Position numbers and translations under genes: made by a program. Of a DNA stretch of 64,000 bases, positions 25,295 through 35,900 are shown piece by piece. The stretch spans positions 22,072,001 through 22,136,000 of the forward strand of contig NW_020825288.1 in NCBI RefSeq assembly GCF_003286085.1, in the 5' to 3' direction. The notes under the pieces are model-generated. The model ran no database searches, was not told the origin of the DNA, and was given only the letters and a program-made list of their open reading frames with translations. Numbering within the stretch: the first letter of the stretch is position 1; every line of letters begins with the position of its first letter. Source of the DNA: Drosophila persimilis. Its lineage: Eukaryota; Arthropoda; Insecta; Diptera; Drosophilidae.

Positions 25295-27741
25295 TTCTAT
25301 TTACATATTCCTCGTTTTCTTTCTTCCGTTGAATATAACTATCTATATAGAACATTTAGCCATGCCCACATAATTTTAGCCCATTGATGAATCAATTTTC
25401 TACTTAACTGGCTTATTTTAAACACTTGCTTTTATTGGATTTTGGCAAAAACAAGGCAATAACAAAGTAGTTCCACAAAAAAAACAGTCGCAATGTTGTT
25501 GGTATTTAAAGACATGATGCGTGTATAGGCCTTTGTATACCCTATTTCGTTAATTTTATATGTAGATCAAACGCAATTTATTACGACCTTTTCTCAAATT
25601 GATATCTTTTTGACTTATTCATGTGTATTATTAGTATCTTGTATATATTTATGTCGATCCTGATACCTACTGAGCCTTGGAAGACAAACATATTCACAAT
25701 TCTATAACATCCATTTCCCCCAGGGTATGTGTGCATGGAATGGGACTCATTGTTGTGAACCGGTTTTGACGACTAATTCTTGGTTAATCTTTCTTCCGTC
25801 GAATATTCCCAGCTATATAGATCTCTCAGTTTTGCCCAGACAATTTTATATGATAGCTGAATCAATTTCAATCAAGATTAACTATCTTTAAGTACTTGCA
25901 TGTTTTTTATTTTGACAAAAACACGATTTCATCAAAAATGTTCAATGTCGCAGGTTGTGACGTCAATGTTGCTGGTATTTGCAGACTCATTTGTTGTCAA
26001 CCAGGGTATGTGAGTTTGTATACCCTATTTCGTGAATATTATATAAAGATGCTGTTTTCCAAGCTGCTTTCAAATGTAATTAATAAAGGCCTTATTTTAG
26101 ATTGCATTTTTTTGGTTTATTCATGCATTCGATTAGGTTCTTGTATATAAATCCTGATCCCAGTACCAGTTCTTGGTCTCTGTAAGAAGACCACTAATTG
26201 CAAAATATCGTTTAAAATAGATACTAACTAGTTTCTGCATTAATTAGAGCATGGGATGACACACATTTCAGCAGTTCTATAACATCCATTTCCCCCAGGG
26301 TATGTGTGCATGGAGTTAGCAACATTTGTGCATGGAGTTAGCAACATTTGTGCATGGAATGGGACTCATTGTTGCAATAGCGAAACTGCGGCGAATCGGG
26401 TATTTCCTATATTTCAAGCTATATAGATTTGCCCTTTTAGCTTTATCCCATAGATAAATGCATTTTCTACAAGATTGCTTCTTTTAATTACCTTTATGTA
26501 TTTTATTTTGACCAAAAAACGGTTTTCAAGTAAATGTTGCCGCAACTTTTGTGTATGGAATGCGCAACATTTGTGTATGGAATGAGACTCATTGTTGCTA
26601 AAGCGAATTGGGGCGAAATGCGGCGAACTACGGCGAACTACGGCGAATTAAAAAAAAACGACCAATTCCTCATATTCTTTGTTCCGTTGAATAATACTAT
26701 CTATATGGAACATTTAGCCATGCCCACTCAATTTGGTATGATTGATGAATCAATTCTGTACATGATTGGCCTATTCGAAGTACTTGCATTTATCGCATTT
26801 CTATATAAAATTGAAAATTAAATTAATATTAAATGTCAGCGATGTTTGGTCGAGTACTATCGATTGCACTGCCGATGTTTTTCGAACAACTATCGTCTAC
26901 TATCGATATCACTATCGACAGCAGTGTACATATTCCTCAATTTTGATATTCCTTCGAATATTACTAGCTATATAGAATATTTAGCCATGCCTACCTAATT
27001 TTATACGATTGATGAATCAATTTTCTACCTGACTGGTTTAGTTTAAACACTTGCTTTTATTGCATTTTGACTAAAACAAGGTTTAAACAAAATAGGTCAA
27101 CAAAAGAAACAGTCGCAATGTTGCTGGTATTTGCAGACTCATTTGATGTCAACCAGGGCATGGGCGTTTTTATACCCTATTTCGAGAATATTATATAAAG
27201 ATAATGTTTTCCAACCTGCTTTCAAATGTAATTGGTAAAAACCTTGTCGTAGATTGCATTTTTTTGGTCTATTCATGCATTTGATTAGTTATTTGTATAT
27301 AAAACCTGATCCCAGTACCAGTTCTTGGTCTCTGTAAGAAGACCACTAATTGCAAAATATCGTTTAAAATAGATACTGACTAGTTTCTGCATTAATTAGA
27401 GCATGGGATGAAACACATTTCCGCAATTCTATATCATCCATTTCCCCCAGGGTATGTGTGCATGGAATTAGCAACATGTTTGTGTATGGAATGAGACTCA
27501 TTGTTGCAATAGCGAAACTGCGGCGAATCCGGTATTGCCTATATTTCAAGCTATAGATGCCCACTTAGCTTTATCCCATAGATAAATGCATTTTCTACCA
27601 GATTGCTTCTTTTAATTACCTTTACGTAATTTATTTTGACCAAAAAACGGTTTTCAAGTAAATGTTGCCGCAACATTTGTGCATGGAATTAGCAACATTT
27701 GCATATGGAATGGGACTCATGCTGCAATAGAGTTCTGCGGC
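25295..27741. repeat. 2.4 kb block of diverged tandem repeats upstream of Fem-1
   Basis: Two long copies, about 25795-26640 and 26930-27735, align over nearly their whole length. They share the runs CCAGTACCAGTTCTTGGTCT and ATTTCCCCCAGGGTATGTGT. A truncated copy lies at 25300-25790 and a fragment at about 26680-26815. Within units, a GCAACATTTGTGNATGGAAT word recurs many times and is duplicated in tandem around 26310-26350; GGCGAACTAC repeats at 26625-26650. Each unit also contains TATACCCTATTTCG. I see no transposase, reverse transcriptase, LTR or clear terminal inverted repeats, so this is a decayed non-autonomous element array (Helitron/DINE-like is possible) or a local duplication. Confidence 0.7.
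26858..26917. promoter_or_regulatory. Cluster of DRE-like TATCGAT sites
   Basis: TATCGAT at 26858-26864 and a complete palindromic DRE TATCGATA at 26901-26908, with further ACTATCG words between and after them (to about 26917). DRE is the site bound by DREF/BEAF-type factors at housekeeping promoters and domain borders. It lies in a non-repeated spacer inside the repeat block. No transcript can be assigned to it. Confidence 0.45.
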
Positions 27742-27796
27742 GAAATATACGGTCTTATTTCAAAAATATACCGTAAATATACTGACGAATTCCAGT
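27742..27796. repeat. Second copy of the Fem-1 promoter motif array
   Basis: These 55 bases match 25241-25295 with only about two differences, at an offset of 2501 bases. They include three GTATATTT-type words (27743-27752, 27764-27773, 27774-27784). The two copies bracket the repeat block, as a tandem or segmental duplication, or a large insertion, would leave them. Confidence 0.75.
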
Positions 27797-27949
27797 TATA
27801 AATATCGGTGTCACAGCAGACAGCTAGCGACAGCATTTGCGGCTGTGGCGGGAAAAAACCTCATTGATATGAGACCGTATTTCGTACCGTTTATCAAGCT
27901 CGAATTTAAATTCAAATGAAAACTTGTCGATCGAATCTTTTGCCTTTGG

Positions 27950-27968
27950 TTTATTTATTGAATTTATT
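27950..27968 (-). terminator. Cluster of poly(A) signals for the WW-PDZ-FERM gene
   Basis: Three AATAAA hexamers on the minus strand (27950-27955, 27954-27959, 27963-27968) close the AT-rich stretch downstream of the scaffold gene. Other AATAAA words lie further upstream (28.2-28.6 kb), so alternative shorter ends are likely. Confidence 0.4.
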
Positions 27969-28712
27969 TCATACAATTTCATATGCATTTTTGTTTTTCT
28001 TGTTCATTTGTTTTTTTTCGATTAAGTCATAAACAGTTACATTGTTTTACATTGTACATTTGAATATGGTTTACTTAATATTATAATATTAATATTATAT
28101 TAATTTTAAGTCATATTTGTATATTTATTTAGTAATATCCCATATGGTTATGATACGCATAATATATGTGTGTGTTGTTGTGTGTGTTTCTTTTTCCAAC
28201 AAAAATTATAAACAAATAAAAACATTTTTTTATTGAGTAGATTTTGCTTACGTTTTTTGATAGTTTTGTTTTTATTGATTATTTTATTTATTAATAATTA
28301 TTGTAAATATAATTAGTTAAAGCTACAACTTAGTGCGCGTTCTTGTACTCCAACAACAACAAAAACATCTACAACAAAAATTATGACACATTAACAATAA
28401 CAAAAAAGATATAGTCGATCGATCGTTTATTAATAACAAAGAACAAACTATACAAAAAAAAATAACCTGTTACGACTTTCATTGTTAAACAAAGGAAAAT
28501 TACTTTTTATTTATTTATTTATTATTTTTTTTATGGATTTTATTTTTTTATTTATTTTTTTGTTTATATCACAAGTTAAAATTTTGATTATTGTTTGGTC
28601 AATTTGTATATTTTATAATATTTATAAGGTATATTTATTTGTATTGTATTATGTATTAGGTATATATGTGGTATGTATGCATGTGTATGTGTGTGTTTGT
28701 GTGTGTGTAAAT

Positions 28713-28720
28713 TATGTACA
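28713..28720 (-). promoter_or_regulatory. Pumilio-type site in the presumed 3' UTR
   Basis: On the minus strand this reads TGTACATA, fitting the Pumilio response core UGUANAUA. A single match in AT-rich sequence is weak evidence. Confidence 0.25.
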
Positions 28721-29725
28721 TTAGAAAATATACTGATAGCATAATTTAATAAACATATAGTTACATACATATGTATGTCTGTCATCATAGTATAAATTGG
28801 TCTAGATAATCAAGTCATGGTGTTCCTCCAAATTCAAGTAGTATTTGGGACTGGTCTGGGACTGGGTTCAAGGAGCTCTACTAACAATTCGAGAGAGTGA
28901 TATTTGTATATAAGTATATATAATTTGTATAGATAAAAATAGTTTGATTTTTTGGAGAATACACATAGAAATTCGAGTTAGTTGCATGCTTTAAGTGGAG
29001 AAAGTGATTTTTTTATGATTTAGAATAGATATCGTTTATGTTTTTGTTTTTTTCGAGATATTTTATTATGTGGATCGCTCAGATATGATGGAATAAGCTG
29101 TAGGACTGTAGATAGATATGACAATTATGGAATAAGTGGAGATTGAGATAGACAGGCTTTTTCCTAAAAATATTTAATCAGCTTTGAGCAAGTGATATAT
29201 AAACGATTAAAGAAGAGTTCAGGTAGAAACAAATTCGAGAAAAAGCCTACAATCGTAAATTCAAATGCGAAAGGAATAGTAAAGAAAATAGAATAGAAAA
29301 TCATGCTCGGAATACTGAAAACAGGTACAAAATTCGAATTAATTACAGAGACATTGCCCCAGAGATTGCCCACAAAAATAGATAACAAAATATACTGTAA
29401 ACGCTTCAGGGAAAGTTCTTTAAGATCCTTGAATGATTGAAAATTTGAAATGCCTGCATAGATCCCATCACATAATTCTAGCTGCCATTATATTTTTCTA
29501 AAATTACAAATCAGATTTTGTCAAGATCTTTCTATAGCATATAGTATATAGCATATAGCATATTCCACCATACCACACGCAGAGACGATCCCATCGTTTG
29601 AGCTTCCATGTTCCATGTTGATATTACGAGTACGTAAGGATTTAGCCTAAAGACATCAGACCAACGACTCTCTGACGTTGCTCTTTACCTGTAAAATAGT
29701 TTCGAGAGATGATATATCGCATATG

Positions 29726-29731
<6 letters not shown>

Positions 29732-29760
<29 letters not shown>
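29732..29760. repeat. (TA)14 microsatellite
   Basis: Uninterrupted TA dinucleotides about 175 bases past the scaffold stop codon, within its presumed 3' UTR. Confidence 0.9.
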
Positions 29761-29767
<7 letters not shown>

Positions 29768-29934
29768 AATATATATACTGTATGAGTCTATAAGGTTATA
29801 TAGGGGCCATATAGGCAGCTGCCATCCTAGATGTAGGTTGTATATAGGGATTTACATAGAGAGAGTTGCGTAGATAGACGAGCGTGCGATATGTCAGGGT
29901 TGGGATTGGATCCGCCTCCTGTACTCCCGTTGGG

Positions 29935-32900
29935 CTATGGGGAGAACACCCGCAAGGATCGCAACAGAGTGGCCAAGACATTAGCCAAGCACTCGGCCTG
30001 CAGGGCCAACTGTCCAGCCCCAATGGGTCCGATCTGCACACCCACCAGCTCCCGGAAACTGCTAGCCACATCGTGAACTTTCAGGACGATATTTCGCGTC
30101 TGCAGCGGAGCCGATGTATGCCGGGTCATGTCCTGTGCCAGCTCCGTGATCCGCCGTATGGCCGTCAGGCAGGAGGTCAGGTGCTCGGGCAGCGTAATCA
30201 GCGTCATGTCCGACATGGAGGCCACTAGGAATTTGCTGGCCGTCACCAGAGCCAGAGTCTGCTCTGTCAGCTCGTTGCGTGCCCGCTGGAACTTCTCCTC
30301 GTCGATGCTCGTCCCTCCGCCCGCCGACTGGGCTGCCGAGCACTGGGCTGCCACCTGGTCAAGTCGGATCAGCAGCCCGGCCATGGCCACATCGGTCTTG
30401 CCCAGCAGCGCCTCCCCATCGATCAGGTGGCCGTTCTTCAGGAACAGCTTCTCGCCGTGCAGCTGCTGGGGCTTCTTTGGTACGAGAGGAACCTGCTGCT
30501 GTTGCTGTTGCTGCAGCTGTTGCTGGTGGCCATTGGAATGAGCATTGGGTAGGCGTGTCGTGGCCGGTATGGGCGGTGAATAGTGGGCAGGTGGTGGTGC
30601 AGGAGTAGGGTGTGCTGGAGACATGCCGTTCGTTGGACGCGGGCGACTGGCAATGGGCGGCAGTGGGGGTTTCTTCGGACCACTCACCGACATCATCATG
30701 GCAGCCGTTGCTGCTGTTGCTGCTGCTGGGGGATGGGGACTCGCCTGCTGTGCATCGAAGGTGGGACTGCCTCTAGGTGGCAGCTGGGGCGGTCCCCTAC
30801 TGCTGTCCCTCTGCTGCTGCTGCTGTTGCTGTTGCTGCTGTTGCTGGTGTGTGGCCATAATCCTCACCTGCTTTTTGGGTGAGTACCGTTGCAGAAGCTC
30901 GGCGCTTTTGGGTGGTCGAGCGGGTGGTGGCGACATCTGCTCAGCGGTGGGTGTCCTGGGCGGTGGCTGCACCTCGGGCGGTGCGGCTGCTGCTGCTGCT
31001 GGAGCGGGAGAGGACTCTTCCTTTTTGGTGGTGGGACAGCAGCTAAACTTGCTCTTCCGCTCCACAGTGGCATACTCGATGACATGCGGGGACTGCTCCT
31101 TGCCGGTGTTGCTACTGCTGTTGTTGTTGTTGTGGCTCCCATTGGCCACGGACTGGAAGAACTCCCGCTTGGCCTGCACCGAGTTGCTGTACAGGGATTC
31201 CGTCTCCATAGGTGGCCCTTGCTGCTGTGGCACCTGTTGCTGCTGCTCTAGATTAGGTGGCGGTGGGATGATAAAGGACATAATCTCTTCCGGGGTGAGC
31301 TCTTTGGCGGGTGTTGCCTTCTGGGTGGGTGGTGCCACCATTATCTGCTGCAGGAAACTGTCCAGCTCCTCGGCCCGACCCTCGAAGCCCTTGGGTGGGG
31401 CAGCATTCATCAGAGACAGGGAGTCCAGCTCATCCGGGGTCTGGGGTGGGGGTATGGCACGCAAATCAATCAGATCCGGGTCCGTCTCGATGAAGGTGTC
31501 CTCGCGCACCTCAAAGCCGTAGATCTCCGACAGCTGGCGCGCCGCCACATCCGTGTCCGCCGACGAGGCATTGCTGATCTCCTTCAGCTGCTGGAGATAC
31601 TCTCGCAGATTGTAGTCCTTTGTTTCGGCCCCAAAATGGCTGCCATCCGGGCTATGCAGCCCGAAGCTGCTGCGCTGCGAGAGCGGCTGTTTGGCTGCTC
31701 CCAATCCTCCGGATCCGGGAATGGATCCGCCTGCTGCCTGGAGCACCATTATCTGGGGTCGCCTGGCGGTGGGCGACTGGGCGGGCGAGGCCACCGACTC
31801 CGAGTCGCTTTCGCTCTGCGAAAAGTCCGTGCCCAAGGCCTGGAGATCGCTGAGCAGCTGACTGAATCCGTTCATCTTTCGCTGGGGCCGCGGACTGGAG
31901 GTGCTGCAAAGGCTCGGCTTTCGCTTGGGCGTGGCTGGGGTGGCCGGGGCCGATGAGGAGACGGGCGCCACCGTCTCCGGTATGGCATTGAGGCCCTGCG
32001 TGATGCCGCTCAGATCATGGCTGATGGTTTCCGCCAGAAGCGTCAGCGAGTCGCTGTGCTTGAGGGGATTGCCCGGGGGCAGAGACACGCCCAGACTAAG
32101 AACATTCGAGGTCTCCTCCGTGGAGGAGACCTTACTGCTGTTGAGACTGTCGCAGTCCGAATCAAACTCGAGGACGGCCATTGTCTGGCCTCCGCCGGAG
32201 AGTCCCTGCTCCTGCTCACTCAGATACTGCTCGGAGGTCTGGACGAGATGCTGTAGCTCCTGGACGCGACGCAGTACCTGTTCGTTCTTGGCCTCCACAC
32301 TGGCCATTTGATGGGAGGACTGGATGCGGCCCTCGCAGTAGTTGCTGCCGCTGCTGTCGCTCAGGCCCGAGTCCTTGGCCGCCTCCTCCAGCAGCTCCGT
32401 GGCCATCACGCTGTGCAGATCCAAGTCCATTACATAGGGCAGGGACTGCGCCTGTAAGGGAGCCCCCAATTGAGGGGGAAGCTGCGTCACGGGATGGTAG
32501 GGCGGCGTCATCAGGAAGTTGACGCTGTGCGCCCGCGTGTGGTAGGGCAGCAGATAGCTCCAGCCCGCGGGCAGCACCGTGTGCTGCGACAAGAAACCAG
32601 GGGCATTATCCTCGTCCGAGGGGTCTCTTTCCCTCAGCAGATTCAACATGTTGCCTAAGAGAGAAATGGATCGAAATATATCAGTAATCCTTGGGGTATC
32701 CAAAAGGGAATCTCACCCGTCAGCAGGCGATAGTAGCCGCCCAGCACCAGACTGAACTCGCACGCATCCCGATCCTCCATGATGAACTTTACGGCCCGAT
32801 CGCCGAGCATAAAGATGGACACACTGCAGGTCACATCGTCCTCACGATTCACCACCACATGGGTGAAGTCCTCGATGGCCGAAATCGGTTGGGGCTGATT

Positions 32901-35900
32901 CATAGCAAAAAAAAAGTGAGTAAAGGGGCTTTGCGGGTTTTTGTTTTTGAGGATAACTCACCACCGAATTGCGGGCACTCGATATCTGACTGAGGCCGAA
33001 GCGTGGACTCACCAACAGGACACGCTCGACGCCTTCTCTTTGGTTTGTGCTAAAGCATTTGGCTCCATAGCTTGGTAAACTAGCGATTATATCTAGATAA
33101 TGGAGTTTGGCCTGCAATTATACGAGTACGTCGGGTTTTTATAATTATTTAGAGATTCGTTTCACTGATTTTTTATATTATATATTTGGATTATGGTGTG
33201 GCATTCTCTCACTCGATTATTCAACACCGACTTCTAGGGATATTTAATATAATATCGCCCATATTTAGGTGATATTTGTTTTTGTTTGGCCGAAATATCA
33301 ATATTATTTATATAAATTATTTAATATCAATATCTTTATGGAATAAATATCAAACGAAAATCACATATTTTCCATATAAAGAATGGTTTAAAAAAATATA
33401 TATCAACAGGTCGACTTTCTGCAAAGATACTGACTTCCAAGCATTTCCAAGTATTCTCTCTGAGCCAAATATTATCCATCTCACTCACACTTAAAAATAC
33501 CAAGGACCACTTTCGACTTGGTCTCTCATCACCTCTCTATTGCGATCCTCTCTGAGAAGGTCTCTCAATAGCAATAGAATAGGAAGGACAAGAATAACGG
33601 CCAACCAAGTAAAAAGAATCATCTTTAGATATCTTTCATATATTGGAATCCATTTCTTTGGGAAAAAACCATTCATATGAGACCTTTCTGGCGTCCTAAA
33701 ATTTATAATTTCTGTCATCTCTATCTATCCTGAATTAAGTAGGAAGTCGTATCATTCCTAACACCATCTCCACTGCTTATAAGTGCATTGATAGTTTCTT
33801 TTTTAGTTAAGTATTTAGTTAAGTTATTCGTAAATAGCACTTCTGGTTCTTTCTTTAATCCTTTGTTTAGTCGATTTGGTAGATTTGATTTGGAAAGTGT
33901 CTTCTGTAGAGTATTCTATTAACCCATTAACCCATTTCTAGTTGTTTCGTTTAATCAATAATTTAAGATTAGATATTTTGGTTTTTTTTTTCTTTCTTTT
34001 TCTCACCTGCAGCTGTGTTAGGACCTTGCTCGATGATCCCGTCATCTCCGCATTGAGCTTCAAGAAGTGGGAGATCAGGCGGCGCAGCTCCTTCCGCTTC
34101 ATGCCCTCGAACAGGCTGACTGGGACAAATCGCTCCAGTCCAAACTCGCGTCTGAAGGATCAGAGAAGTCAGAGATTAATTATCCAGATCACCATATCCC
34201 TGGGGGGGAAACTGGGGGCTGCACTCACTCAACTAGCTTGACGGTGAGCTTCGCGGGTGAGAAATTGTTGGCCAGGGCGTGCTGGTGCATGTGGAGGGCG
34301 GCCAGGCGGAGGGCCAGTTCCGGCTGCAGCTCGGGGGCGAAGCGTTCCTGGTTGACATCGTTGCAGCACTGCATGTAGAGGTAGTCCAGGGCATGCAGAT
34401 CCCTCTGTGCCAGCTCGGCGGCCGAGATGGGCACGAAGGTGATGCGGAATAGGCAGCGCAGCTTGTGGGCTCCCGGACGAGCAGCAATCTAAAAGGAAAC
34501 GCAAATCTTTAATCTGAGATTCCCCATTGCTGGAAAGTTGAATCCTACCCTGGCCAAGGACTCTTGGGGATCCAGCAGCGTGAGCTTATTTCTCTTGAGG
34601 CTCTTCACATGTTCTAGGACCAGGCTGAAGAGCTCTCCGCAGCAGAGACAGAGCTTGTCCAGCAGAGAGCTAACCACATCGTGGACCGTGGTGGTGGCAT
34701 CGTATTTGAAGGACTTGGTCTGCCCGTTCTCCAGGAACACCTTCAGCACATTGGCCATCGGTGGCACGCATATATCGCCCAGGGAGAACGCCGAGGGCTA
34801 ATACAAATAAAAACAAGTTAAAGATTGATTCACAGCTCGAGGGATGTCCATCTGCTTACCGGAAATAGAGGTGCCCCATTGACGCACACACTCTCGGCGA
34901 ATCTCACGCGACTCGGACGCGATCGCAGCTTGGCCCGCTTGCCCGCCGACAGGAGTGTGGACTTGCGGCCCGGCAGGATGCAGTGCGCCATGGGCTGGCA
35001 GACCAGAAGACTGACCTGCGACTCGCAGGCACGCACCAGCTGTATGACATGGTCCCGGGGCGCGTCCTTGACATCCTCCCCGTTCACGGCGAGTATCTGA
35101 TCGCCTGGCTGCAGCTTCCCGATGCTGGGACCGCCTTCTGTCACGAATCTCACAATCACCGGACGCTCGCTGCCGGCCACAAAACCGAATCCCAGGCTGG
35201 CATTCCGCTGCAGGTGGACGAGACGCGGCTCCGGCGGATGCTCGTCCCAGCGTATGCATTCGGGTGCCTCGTATGTGGTCGTTTTGTTCAGATGGCTATA
35301 AAGAATATAATTAAGGGAGTGTTCTCCTTAGGCATAGTATATGGCAGATAGACACTCACTTGATGTAGTAGGAACGACCCTTGGAATCTATGGCACGCTC
35401 CCAGCCATAGGAGAGCTCCTCATGCTTGCTCCAATCCTCGCAGGCGGGCAGCCATCCTGATGTTTGTGCCAAGTGGCTGGAAAACAGAACAGAATATCAT
35501 TACAATTAAATTTAATTTATTATTTAAGGACTTTTCCCCGAAACACAAACAATTTGGAATCGGAACTGAGTCGGGAGAGGTAGGCGTATGTGTGGTTATC
35601 TATAATATACATACTCGTACTATTAAAACAATTAACATGATCGAATCACAGGTATTAAATGACAGCTAATGATTGCGAATTAATTTTGGAAAAATATTTG
35701 AAATTATACAATATTTAAATAGATAATTTCACTCACGGAATAAAAAGCGGGCTGAGAAAAGTTTTATAATTTTATGGTTAGTTGGCGCATAATATATGTA
35801 TATATTGTGTTTATTTATACCCCGGTCTTATACAAGGGTGAACTATATACATACATATTCCTATTAGAGATCTCGTAAATTGCAAACTGGATCCATATAA

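Larger units (their letters stand above)
27969..29934 (-). other. Probable long 3' UTR of the WW-PDZ-FERM gene
   Basis: About 2 kb of very AT-rich sequence with no ORF, lying directly after the scaffold stop codon at 29935. It holds many AATAAA words, T-rich and TG-rich tracts and a (TA)n run. The assignment as 3' UTR rests on position and composition only. Confidence 0.45.

Noticed and set aside
30623..31522. 299-codon plus-strand ORF, Cys/Leu/Gly-rich
   Set aside because: Antisense shadow of the CAG-rich scaffold exon; the Cys and Leu runs are CTG/TGC repeats read in other frames.
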